Origin: Daedaleopsis sinensis
Taxonomy: Eukaryota; Basidiomycota; Agaricomycetes; Polyporales; Polyporaceae
Length of the DNA: 64,000 bases
Reading direction: 5' to 3'
Assembly (NCBI GenBank): GCA_033807695.1
Contig: CM066305.1
Coordinates: forward strand, 3,782,001 to 3,846,000
Made by a program: the position numbers and the translations under genes. The notes beneath the pieces are model-generated. The model searched no databases. It was not told where the DNA came from and worked only from the letters and a program-made list of their open reading frames with translations. Shown here piece by piece: positions 36,820 through 48,018 of this stretch. Positions within the stretch are counted from its first letter, which is position 1. Each line of letters starts with the position of its first letter.

Positions 36820-39181
36820 CTACAGCACCGAAGAAATATCGCTCCGCTTCCTCTCCAGCCGCTCCTTCGCCCACCCCTCCTGCTCCGTGGTCACCGTGAT
36901 GTTGATCACCGGGGACTCCTCTGGCACCTGGCACGAGCAGACACGGCCGGTGAGCTCCGCCCTCGACGCCCGTGTTCCGAAGCCCAAACCCAAGCGACGC
37001 GTGACGAGTGGGAAACTGGAAGGAAAGGCGGGGCGAACTCACCTGCGGCACGTTCCACGTCTCGGCGGCGACGCGGTGGTCCGTGCGTGCGATGAGGTTG
37101 GGGGCGTATGCGCTGCCGCCGGCGAAGATCTCCATCCCCTTGCCGCCGTGTATGTTGCGCGAGTTCAGGCTTGCGGAAGCGTGTGAGTGGACGGTCGCTC
37201 GTGCAGGCGGCAGAGGTGCAACTCACACTGCAAGAAAAGAGTTCGCGTATACTGTTGGGGCATTGAAAGAAGAAGACGTGTGAGGACCAGCTTATTCATA
37301 TACATAGTGGAAGTAGAGTCGACTCACGTCTAGCAGTGACGGTGCTGAAGAAGCCATAGATCAGCGTGTCCGTGATTGTGATGAGCTGGGACCACGGCAG
37401 ATACGTCAGTGAGAATGCCGGTGGACTCGGGGTCCATTTCCCTCACAAGAATAAACGAAATCAGGTTGAATAAGCTAGAGGAGAACGTCGGGATATGAGA
37501 ATAAAGGGTATGCCAGTCAACCAGAGCTATCATACCAGTGCAGAAACCCTGTCTCGCGCAAGCGGATGAGTCTCACCACGCTGTAGATATAATCGGGCCT
37601 GAGCGAGACGAAGCGTACCTGTGTTCACGACATATGTCTGGAATCGGTCTAGAAGCGATGTCCTACACACGCGCGCGGTGCGATCTCTCAGTCTCTGGAT
37701 GGATGTCGGGTGTCGTGGAACGGGGCGAACGTACTTCGTCAAATCTGCCCGACTCTTGCGCAGGACTTGCGTAAGCGTCACCGTGAACATTGCGTCCGCC
37801 ACGAACCCGAAGCAGAGCGTGACAGATATCAACCACTGAACAAGCGACGGTGTCATTGAGGGCGACAGTGCCAGGTTTTGAAAGTATAGTACAGGCACTT
37901 ACCGCAGATGTGTTAAGCTTGGACAGGTCAGTCACGTTGAAGCTTGGCGAGAGGTCAGCAGTGATTATAATATTAATGAAAGGACACGGGTCCTTACGCT
38001 TTGTATGCGGTAGCTGTGATTCGAGCAATATCAGAGTCCTCATCCGCTCGTAGGCTTTGTAGGCGAACATACCGATAGAAAACCCTAACTCAGGAGTCGC
38101 CTTGAGAATCAGGGAGTCGGTGTTTAGGAGCAGCTGCATGAACGCACCGAGTTCGCCTAGGATTAGTAGAAACTGTAGAATCATTCAGAGAAGTAAAGCA
38201 GTTCCTTTGGCAAACCCGCAACTTACGGCGAGGGCAACGATTTGGCGATACCGGGGTCCAACTAGAAGAACAACGCTTGTCAGGAAGTCAGATAGTGAGC
38301 GAAATGCGATGGATACTGACGCAGGAAGACACGCTTCGCGAAGAAACTGCGGGTCTTTCAGAAGTGTGATCGGGGATCATGGAGCCAGCGCATCCATTGG
38401 ACGTACAGTTGGGTCGTCAACATGAGAAGGCTCTGATCGATAGTAGTCTAGTGAAGAGCCCAAAGGACAGGTAGATCTGCACTGACCAAGATGATCGGCA
38501 GTGCCTGGGCAACCCATAAATCGTAAGCCGGATGTGCGTGCATAGAAATGCGACGAATGAGCTCACATCTAGGGACCTTGGCAAGAGAGTTGTGTGAAAC
38601 GAGGAATACATCAAATATGATACCGCACCACTCACCATACACTCTTAAGAAGGGCGGAGATGTCGAGGTAGTGAGCGACCAGCCAATAGTAGCTATGACG
38701 AGCGAACTTTGATAAGTAATGTCCTGAGGGAGTGAACGTATGCTCCCACCATGTATGCATGGTCATGAACGCATGTACACTCTCGAGAATCCTGTATGGG
38801 TTTGTGAGCATGTGTGGAGAATGCGGTACGTTGCTTCCCACATGACCGCACAGACCTAAGTGCCGTATATAAGACTGTGAATGACGACGACATCGACTGA
38901 ACATTGAGCTTACCAAGCATCGAATGAACAGCGAGTCGGAGGGGAACAGTCGACAGTAGCGATACAACTGGTGGACGCTCAGTCCATACAGACTTTCACC
39001 ATCTCGTTAGCTCCTCCCAGAGCTAAGAAGACCACGTGTAGAATTCGACATACACGAGACCTGCAAATGTCCCGAGGAGGTATGCGCCAAAGATATCGTC
39101 CAGTATTGAGCTATGAAGGAGCTGTGGTGGGATGAGGAATCCTAGAGGAGATCCAGATGCACGAGATACAGCAGGAGACAT
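36820..39181 (-). CDS. DUF6534-like multi-helix membrane protein, intron-dense
   Basis: A fungal seven-helix membrane family of unknown function. Exon 1 (39181-39054) starts with ATG and encodes ILDDIFGAYLLGTFAG, helix 1. It joins in phase to 38992-38914 (LYGLSVHQLYRYCRLFPSDS), 38855-38830 (VCAVMWEA) and 38791-38636 (ILESVHAFMTMHTWWEH). Later exons include WLISVTLCFGFVADAMFTVT with VLRKSRADLTK, then SLLDRFQTYVVNTG, then APTVYANSFLA joined to LNSRNIHGGKGMEIF (37169-37043), and the last exon (36927-36820) ending DISSVL. The RKSR and VYANS..LNSR motifs are the family hallmarks. Exons between 38620 and 37930 and between 37600 and 37260 were not resolved, so damage there cannot be excluded. At least one intron is only 38 bases. 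Confidence 0.65.
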
Positions 39182-42139
39182 TGCGTCGGAGAGAAGTAAG
39201 GGGGAAGGCAGGGGACACACACGAGGATACAAGACTCGTGCGAGTCCCTGAGCTTAATATAACGAGCTTTCGTGATGTATGAATGAACCTTGAGCATGTA
39301 AATCGAAGCCGAAGTGACGTTTCCACTGACGACCGTTCCGCGGAATGGGAGCATCCTGTGGTAAAGGCAGATATCTGCTCAGTTCTAGGCGCAATTGTGA
39401 TACGGAGCAATGTTACCCGCTGCTCGGAACCACACTGTCGCACACGTATCAGCAAACACCTTCTAATCTCGTCACCTCAATATATGTATATCCGTGGACT
39501 ATGACATCCAACGCAGTCCTCAGTGTTCGTGATTGGGGAAAGCAGGCAGTGCTTGGCAGGCCGATCTGACGCACTTTCACGATGGCTGAGTCCGAGCCTT
39601 TGTGAGAGCGACAGTCAGTGAGATAATAGTTCACGACAGTGGACTTACCAGGTTCCACAAGTTGAGTACAGAGGAAAGTACAGTAGCACAAGCCTTGCCA
39701 GCTGAGGGTGAGCGAGATCAACTTAGAACTTCGGTCACAGAGCGGTAGAGACACAGCATCTTCATCTTCTATAAGATGTCAGTAAACGTCTTGATGGTTG
39801 CATGCTGGATGACGGGCTATTATCTGCGACCGTAAATATATCGCACCACAACGAGACAGTCTCGCCGATTGTATGAGTGAGGCGATAGCAGTTGCGTGTC
39901 GACGCATGTTGACAGGGTGCCTTCAGGTCAAACGTGTCTGATTGGGTGCTAATCGATGCCACGCCCCTTCTCGTTCGTGCCGGGATTCTATCCGCTGCGA
40001 ACCAATGTCAACTGAGAGGTGATAGATTAGCAATCATGTATAGAACCAGATACGGTACCGTGATCAACACTCGCTCATGATAAACACGCACCGAGTGGAC
40101 TGTTCGACGTCACTGCGCGTCCGGGCAGAAAGACTGATGGGCTGATTCGACCACCCTCTCCTCAATATCCTTCATCGGTCAACATCCAAAATGACACTGT
40201 CGTCCTCCGAGTGCATATACTGGGCTGCCAGTGTCATTGTGTTGTCAAGAGGAACCTGAGAGCGGTCGCTTTACAGCCTGTCTAGCTTGATGAAGGATGC
40301 CAAGGAAAGATGGTGTGGTCTCTCTCAGGAGTTCAGGCGGTGAACGAACCCTGGTCTCTTCACGACAGCCTATTTCGACGAAGTCAATCCTGCTGTACTA
40401 CCGGGAATACAAGAACTGGTCGCAGTCATTACTTACCAACCGTCAATCCACGCGCTCCACGGAACGCCGACGTTGTACTTGTACACGAACACGTCCGTAA
40501 CTATGGCTTCATGTTAGTTATATCAATGTGACTTGCAAAGAGGACTTCGAGTACTCACGAAGAATAAACTAAGTATCGTGCTCGTTGCCAATGCCTCCAA
40601 TGGTCCTGGATACTCGGTGGACCTTTTCCCCGACATCACATGTATTTATAGGCACAATCACAGCTCGTCGAGACGTTGCAGATCTTTTTTTGATGCGTAC
40701 CTTGTATGCCCACCAATGCAATCAGGTCACGTTGATGGGAACCGTTGCAAACGAGGCTCAGGCTGTGCTTCTCTGCCTACAAAACATTGTCAGGACTTCG
40801 ACAACGGGGACGTGTAGAATCATTTGAACCAAGTTGTCCTTCGCGGCTCTCCCGCCCCCCAGATACTACCGTTGCTCGAATATCTGTGGATAGTCATGAG
40901 GTCAGCATAACCTTACCAGCACTCGCGTCCGCAGCATGATTTTGATGCGTCTATTCGTCATAGCGTTGGATCTGCCCTCCTTGCCGTCCCGAAAGCCATA
41001 GGCAAAGGGTATCTGTACATCATCGCAGGTATGGCCTAAGGACCACCACAAAAGCACTGAGACTCACGAATATCACAGGGACCATCTCCGGTGCGAGCAA
41101 GGTGAACCGCAAGCTGGGAGTTGCGGTCGGCTACCTATGTTGTCCCTGCACTTGCGGCGCCTCACTCATCGCAGCCGCGGACGAATAAACGGGCGTAAAA
41201 TGGTCTGTGCGTTGCAGATGACCGAAGACTTGACATAGTGGTACCCTGGTAATGACATGTGCACGATCTTCTCCATCTTGTTCCTCGCATCTGCCAGCGA
41301 GCGTATGCCACGTCAGCGGTCTACCTAGCAAGAGGCGGTGAGTCAGAGTGATAGATGACAGAGTTAATGCAGGATTGTCCGTCTCTTGGGTCAGTACCCT
41401 TGAATCATCTTCCTTGACTCACGCTGGAACATGGTAGAGTCGACGTTCTCGCGGGAGCCGGGCGACGCAGTGAAAGAGTCCGCTGTTCGCACAAGTGAGT
41501 CAATCTACGTTTTCCATCGACCTCGAGTCATCTTGGATAAAGCCTACGAGTGGGTAGTACTATACACGGCGCACGCGAGATCCATTCTCGGAGCTCATGA
41601 CGCACCGTTTCAATGCTTGCCATTTGCCCGCCCAGCGCGAAGAGTGCGATATTCGCCATCCCAGGAGCAGTAAGAACAGGATACATGGATGTGATCGCAG
41701 GTGAGTTGGAGTGAGGACCTTGTGCTGGCAGAGACCGTCGGACGTCGCCTTTGTGTGCTGTCCTTGCACTTGTCGTGGCTCGCTGATCCCTGTAGTCGGC
41801 ATAGAGATAGCATTGAGGTTGCTTACTACTAGCATTCGGCATTGAATATTGGCTAGCAAAAACTCGCTGATGATGAGTCGTCTGTAAGAAGTTTCAATTT
41901 TTGACGCGGCTTCTGACATGATAGTGGCATGATAGTGCAAGTAACTACATAACTTAGTAGGTGCCACTTATAGTCACGAAATGGTATATACTGTCTTTGA
42001 CGCTCACATTACTACTACTTACTCCGAAGACATGGCCAAGGTAACGAATACTAGTGTACATACAATTATTACTGACCAACTCAAGCATACCAACACAATG
42101 ACAACCCCACGATCCCTTCTCCGCCTCAGGCCTCAGGCC
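39182..42139. other. Long unresolved stretch with a diverged local duplication
   Basis: No complete gene found. Two segments (about 41120-41165 and 41738-41785) resemble each other, each reading a Cys-rich CCPCTC on the plus strand. One exon-like minus-strand piece near 40500-40440 reads DVFVYKYNVGVPWSAWIDG between splice-like signals. It may hold remnants of membrane-protein genes like the one to the left. Confidence 0.35.
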
Positions 42140-42144
42140 TCAGA
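42123..42144. repeat. Triple GCCTCAGG short tandem repeat, second locus
   Basis: Same triple unit as at 5000-5021. It lies directly at the stop codon of the Egt1-like gene, overlapping its last bases. Confidence 0.6.
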
Positions 42145-44057
42145 CATCGTACGCAACGCGCGCGCCGACCCACGGGTACGGGTAGTTGTGCTGGTAGAAG
42201 TTGCGCACCGTGCGCCGGTCGCCGAGCCGCGGGATCGTCGCATACGACGCACCGAGCACGACCTGGTGCTTCCCGTCGAAGAAGTCGGACGAGTACCCGG
42301 GGAAGATCGTCGTGCCCGCGAACCCGTCGTGCGTCTCGAGCGCGGTCGCCGTCCACTCCCACACGCCCCCGTTCGAGCCCCGCCCCCCATCCGCGGCCCC
42401 GCCCGCCGTCGCGGGGAGCGGGTGCCAGTGCCGGAAGCCCGTGTTCGCGCCCTCCGCGTACGACACCTGGTACTTGTCCAGGAAGAGCCGCAGCTCGGGC
42501 TCCGTCGGGATCCGCCCGCCCACGTGCTTCGCGTACGCCTGCAGGTCGTCGTACGCGGTGAGCACCGGCCAGTGCCGCGCGACCGCCATCGACACAGGCC
42601 CATACAGCGTGCGCACGAGCACCGCCCCAGACCCGGCTGGGTCGAGCACCCACGACGGCGGGAGCGGCAGCTGCAGGTCCTTGCCCGCCCCGCGCCAGAA
42701 CGCCTCGTACTCGCCGTTCGTGACCGGCCGCCAGGCGATGCGGAACGCGCCGACATGCACCGCGCGCGCCGGGCTCTCGTTGTCCCACCCGAACTCGTGC
42801 GCGGCGACGTCGGCCGCGAGCGCAGGCTCGACGTCGTCCGGCTCCTGGTCGTCGTGCCCGAGCGTTAGCGTGCAGGGCCCCAGCGTCACCGTCGGTGTCG
42901 TCGGCGGGGGCGTCGCGTCCCACTGCGCGGCGAGCGCCGCCCAGGGTGGAAGCGCGAAGCCAGGGGGCGGGAGCATGCCCGTGCCAGCGCGCTGGATGAG
43001 AATGTAGAGGAGTGTCTCGATGTGAAAGCCGTCGTGCTCGTGCACCATCATGAGCGTGCGGGCCATGCGCCGCGTCAGCGGCCGTTCGCCCGCCTCCATC
43101 TCCTTGAAGATGCGCTTGATAACATGCTCGCGGACCTCGTCGCGGTACTTGACCACGTCCTCGATCACCGGCCAGTCTTCATCGCGCTCGGGCACCTCCG
43201 AGTGTGAGTGGCAGTGGTTCGGGTCGTCCACTATGGGGTCGATGCCGCGCTCAAAGGTGGTGAGGTATGAGGGAGGGCCGACGGACTTCGCTTTAATGAG
43301 GCGCGAAAGGAGGATGTTCGCGAAGGTTGGCAGGTGGCCGATGTAGAAGAGCGGCTTGTGGCGGAGGTCGATCGGCTTTGCGTGCAGGAGCTCGGAGGGA
43401 ATCATGCCCATGGTAATGAGGTCCCATGTCGCCCAGCCGCGTTCGAACTCGGAGAGCGAGGGCAGGGTGTAGGGGTTTGCGCGCGGGTTGAGACTCGTTG
43501 CAGGAGTCGAGGAGAGCGTAGGGAAGGTGAGCGCGGGTCGCTCGAGGATGTGAAGTGTCAAGTCGGGGGAGTCGAGTGCGACCATTGAGCGGAGTCCGCA
43601 CTCCGAGAATAAGTTGAGCAGTTCAGCACGGGGTATCTGGGAGGAGTCAGCACCGAGCAGCGGACTACTGTCAGAAACTTCTCACCAACTGTGACTTGCA
43701 CTCGACCGCGCCCAACGCGACGCTGGACTTGTCAACTGTGGCGACGTCGACCTTGGTCTTGTAGTACGCGACGCCGTCGGCGGCGGAAACGCGCTCCCAG
43801 CGCGCGTCGTCGAGGATGGTCTTATCCTCGAGCACGTCCGCGGCCTGAGTCAACAGCGACTTGATCGAGCCTTTGCCTCGGCAGTACAAGACACGGTCAC
43901 CGCTGGCCTTGACGGCGGATAGGGTAGTGAGGAAGGAGGAAGGGGCGTCATGGACGATAAGATAGTAGGAGCAGCTGTGCTCCGAGGGAGGGCTAGAGGG
44001 CGCTGTGGACAGCGAAGAGCCGTAAGAGTCAGAGGAGGACGGGGAGTCAGAGCGCAT
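42140..44057 (-). CDS. Egt1/EgtB-like DinB plus FGE-sulfatase protein lacking the methyltransferase half
   Basis: Two exons (44057-43686, 43636-42140) join in phase to 622 residues. From about residue 160 the protein follows the C-terminal half of fungal Egt1, the non-heme iron sulfoxide synthase of ergothioneine biosynthesis: WATWDLITMGMIPSELLHAK, PIDLRHKPLFYIGHLPTF, FERGIDPIVDDPNHCHSHSE, then the DinB metal motif HEHDGFHIETLLY (H-x3-H-x-E). The C-terminal FGE-sulfatase domain shows RIPTEPELRLF, FRHWHPLP, GGVWEWTAT and RNFYQHNYPYPW. Known Egt1 proteins begin with an EgtD-type histidine methyltransferase. Here the first 125 residues are a Ser-rich start and a short region (YYLIVHDAPSSFLTTLSAVK) with no SAM-binding motif. 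Start chosen at ATG 44057, 70-80 bases after a TATA box. It could be a paralogue with another substrate. Confidence 0.88.
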
Positions 44058-44129
44058 AGTTGTGGATGGTGCTGTGGGTGGGTAGAGGAGTAGTTTGCGC
44101 TGTGTTGCACTCAGGAATGGAGAAAAAGA

Positions 44130-44139
44130 GGTTTTTATA
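44130..44139 (-). promoter_or_regulatory. TATA box of the Egt1-like gene
   Basis: TATAAAAACC on the minus strand, about 73 bases upstream of ATG 44057. This supports that ATG and argues against a long upstream methyltransferase exon. Confidence 0.55.
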
Positions 44140-45865
44140 GACAATCAAGGAGTATGTACATGTGTGGCAAGGAACCCGGACACCGCGTCCACCGCTAGAG
44201 AAGCGTCCAGCAGGCGGCGATCTAGGCTAGCGGCGGGCAGCGCCGTCGAGTCCGGATGATAGTAAATACGGCGTACCCATTTACGTGCACAAATCCACCA
44301 ATGGATTGCCTCCCGTCCGTCATATTTTGCAATGGTGTTGACCAATTATGTCTTGCGTCGAGCGTGAATCCCCAGAGAGAGCACTAGGACCTGTCTATGG
44401 GGAAGACCGATGCCGCCTGAGGGGTAGATTGCGGTTGGCGCGCGAGCTGATAAGGGGGCGAGTAAGAGGAATTTTGACCGGACGTCATCCCCAGGACGTT
44501 CTGGATAGGGCGGATATCGAGACCGAGTACTGAGCGCTGAGCCGTAATATGGCCCCGACGACCCCAATTCGACCGGATGGGAGTCCTAACTTGTAAGCCT
44601 CCTCCACCCCGACGAGCCCTCGTCCTCCAAAATGGCGCGTTATCTGTCGTATTTGTATTTGCGAGTGGAAGAAGGCGATAGAAGGTCTGCGGTGTTCCCG
44701 TTGCCCGATAGAAGATGTCTTGGATGTGTCATTGATAAGCGATGGAGAGGGGAAGGGGCCAACGAGGAGGGAGGGAAACGAGAACAGGCAGGAATGCAAA
44801 GGGCGCGATAGGTCAGGAGGCGTACCGAGTTCCGGAGAATGACCATCGCTGTGATCGCGAGTGGGCAAGAGAACGTAAGTTGGGGAATGGGGCGACGGTG
44901 AGAGGTGCACGAGGTGTGTGCAGGACCCCGAACAGTCGCCCATTCACAGCACTGCGGGCGGCAGAGAATAGAAAGTTGGCAAACGTGCAGGGGCGAGACA
45001 CGGCTGCGACGTCAAAGAGAGAGCAGGCCGTGGCATCTCAGTGGTCAAGAGATGCGCCCGCAAGCCCGTCTGTGATCGGAGCGAAGACATACCTGAGAGC
45101 TGCCTAAGGATGCTCAACGAAGCAGTAGGACCATCTATATCTGCCAGACTGTCCACTTCGCCCGTCCTATCCGATGTCTTCCACCGAGATTGAAAGAGCT
45201 CTCTCATCTCTACGAGATTCGCAGTTGTGCACATATAGACCGATGACTGGTTGGACGAAGGCTACGGAAGCAGAGACGACATGGGGGTCGACAACGACGA
45301 CGAGGGTGAGGGCGAAGAGATGGTGGTGGTAGGGAACAAAGAGCGACCTCGCTCGATAACTAAGTACGACGGATTGATTCCAAATTGGAGGGGCCGCTCG
45401 CCTCAACGATGGCGTTGGATGGCGTGCTCATTGCGCAATACGGTCACGTGTGCGGCCATCCCGGCGTCTGCATTTCCTCTTTGGGCGACGCCATTCCATC
45501 CAGCAAAGCCGAACCTTGTTCCGACATTCTTCCGTCCGTCAGTCCACGAATCCAGACCTGCATATAACCACTCCATCAGTCATGCAAGGTACACCAATTC
45601 CATAAAGCTCGGCGCTCAGCTTCCAGCCCTCGTCAAAGCCCAAGGTATTCGTGATGTCCTGTTCCACAGTGTATCATTGGTGTCAGTCATGAGGCCTTGA
45701 GGAATCAGCTTGCTTTCAGTATGTCGAGATCCGTCTTCCTCGTGCGAGTATTATGGGTCCATCAGGAATATATGTAGCCGGACACGCGGTGCATAGACGC
45801 GTGTATCCCATTGCTATCTTCCGTGCCAGTGGTTGTAAACCCCTCGAATCTTGTCAAATACTGCC
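44140..45865. other. Intergenic stretch, no gene recognised
   Basis: Short frames on both strands only; none shows a recognisable family or clean splice pattern. Confidence 0.35.
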
Positions 45866-46100
45866 TCCGCCACTGAGTCGACTGCAATGCTCGAGCTAGG
45901 GATCGCCTCTAGCTTGGTCTTCGATTTCTGCCACTGATAGGGAGGATGGTCGGTATTTCAGACGCTGACTGCCGGTGGCTTTGGCACGAAGAGCTGTCCG
46001 ATGAATCTATGCGCGCTCAAACGCACCTGTAGCTAAAGGCGAGGTCGCCCTCTTCAGAGCCTTTCAGTGGATATTCATTATACTCGGGAGACCAACGCTA
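45866..46100 (+). pseudogene. P450 relic of the same subfamily as the gene at 16216
   Basis: Nucleotide similarity to exon 1 of the intact P450 is visible: CGCCACTGAGTCGACTGCAA against CGCCACTGGGTCGACTGGAA, followed by GCTCGAGCTAGGGATCGCC. Further on, a reading WLWHEELSDE matches WLWYKELTDE, and GEVALFRAFQ with IIILG-like sequence matches the start of exon 2. Stops and indels break every frame. It is a solitary fragment 27 kb from the intact gene. Confidence 0.6.
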
Positions 46101-46276
46101 TCCTCCATAGTACAGAGCAGGAATAAAATACAGAACAGACAGCGAAACAACGCCGCCGCACGAGGCACTACTATTTTCCACACACTTCCAGCCCGGTAGC
46201 TATAACCGTAGCGAGCCCACGAGATGCCTGCTACCTTACGGCCGCCTTCTCAGAGTCTACTTCGTCTCAGACAGGG

Positions 46277-47047
46277 CTACACCTTGCCAAGCTTCTTCGT
46301 CATGTCCGCGTGACACTTCGCGTCCGCGTTGCGGTGCCCCGACATGAAGACGTTCGGCCGGTTTTTGAACCCGCACCGCTTGCACACCCGGAACACATCG
46401 AAGTGGGTATAGATGTGGATCCTGAACGAGCCCCCCTTGACAGTGTGCGAGCAGTCGTCCAACTTGCACTTCACCTTGCCCTTCGAGCTGATGGGCACCC
46501 CAAGGGTGTCCCTGAGATAGCGGATCAGGCCCGACCCCGACAGCGGGACCTCCTTGAGCCGTATCCCGTCCCACAGCGGGGGGTCCGCCCAGTTGACGTT
46601 GTTCGTCTCGTAGTAAGGCAGTGCGGGGTCTTGGTTCTCCTTGTCTGGGACGAACGACGCTGAGTACGCTGAGTACTCGTCGCCCTCGTTGTCGGACTGA
46701 TCTGGAGTAGAGTCCTTCATGGCCACCTCGCACGGGCTGTTGGATGAGAGCACATGAGATGTGGATAACGACGGGCGGGGACAAGGGTGAGAGCACGTAC
46801 TAGGGCCCCGGGGCCGCCTCGTCGATGGTCCGCAGACGCTCCTCGTTGAACATGTCTTCGCGGCTGAGCAGCTTGTTCGCCATCTCGTCAAGGGCGTCGG
46901 AGAGCGTCGAGTGCCCCTCTGAGAGATCGCTGTAGTGGGAAGACGCGTTAGAATCAGTACCCGGGTTTCCTAACCATCGAAGCGGGTGCATGAGAGGGCT
47001 TACAGATATGGGTACAGGGGCGCAGTTGGGGCACTGTCCATGTCCAT
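46277..47047 (-). CDS. Small paired zinc-finger protein (Z1), 210 residues
   Basis: Three exons join in phase: 47047-47004, 46929-46801, 46736-46277, with start MDMDSAPTAP. The N-terminal 110 residues are acidic and probably disordered (SDNEGDEYSAYSAS). The C-terminal 65 residues hold a C2H2 finger (CKLDDC, then H-x3-H in HIYTH) directly followed by a second finger-like unit (CKRCG, a His after 12 residues, and CH at about residue 200). Just before it is WADPPLWDG, then YLRDTLGVP, in the place where the two relatives at 48019 and 50907 have their WPPEG and HL-x3-F segments. Probably nuclear and DNA- or protein-binding (inference). No named domain family recognised. Confidence 0.8.
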
Positions 47048-48018
47048 GGCTAGTCACTAACTCAAGGATACGTCGGGGCGAGAGGTGGAAGACTGTTCCT
47101 CCGAGTTGCTAGTCGTCCTATTTTCCAGCTAGGATTCAACCGATGGCCACCTTGCATAGCCGTGCTTTGAAGAGGCTGCGAGCCCATTGTGCTTTGTGGA
47201 CGTGGAGCAAAGCCAAAGCAGGACGACCGTGTCCACGCCTGGGATTCCCAGGCGTAGGTCCGTCCAAGGGTGCCGGCCATGAGCCGGCCGTAGTACGCTT
47301 CAGTACTTCAGTAATCGGCAAGGAATACGGCATGAATGGCTGCAGGACAAAGCAACGCGATGCGAGGACAGTCACAAAGCGGCTGTGCCAGTACTAGTGC
47401 GCCGGGACAGGGGTCTGTCAAGCTAGTTCACTCAGTAATCGTAGCGCTATTGTGGAGGAGCACCGTTATCACCTCGCTTTGACCGGTCCAGCTTGTAAGG
47501 CTCGTTCGCGACCAAGTGTGCCACAACTTGATTGGTCGTCTTGTCTCCAAACTATTATGTTTGCACATCTTCAACCCGTTCCAGCCTGTCGCCGTCCGAG
47601 CTGGTCGCGGCCGAGTTCGGAGACCATCTCAGACTCGAGCTGCGCACCTTGAAATTTTGAAGCATCGTTGTGCAGTGAGGATTATAAATGCAACAGTGAG
47701 TACGCTTCCTGTCGGTTCGAGAAGATAACATGGACTGCCAATCGAAGTCGGCCGCCGCAACAGTGGCGGTGACCAAGCAGCGACAAATTATGCCGCAGCC
47801 CTGTGACGTACGCGACGAGACGCGACGAAGCACTTGAAGTCGCCTTGCCAGGACAATCGAGCGCGACACGAGCACAAGTCACTAAAGACGACGACGACGC
47901 TATAATTGCGAGACTAAGCATGACACATTAGAGAGTCCATTCGTAGGTTATGTAAGGGCTACCCAACTTGATTCGAATCCACTGGCACAGTCCACCTTGA
48001 TAATCGCATTCACGGCAG
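47048..48018. other. Intergenic stretch
   Basis: Between the upstream end of Z1 and the 3' end of the next minus-strand zinc-finger gene. No coding signal seen. Confidence 0.4.

Noticed and set aside
41981..42868. 295-codon plus-strand frame
   Set aside because: Opposite the Egt1-like exon, which has conserved motifs; the plus-strand product is Arg/Val/Pro-rich noise.
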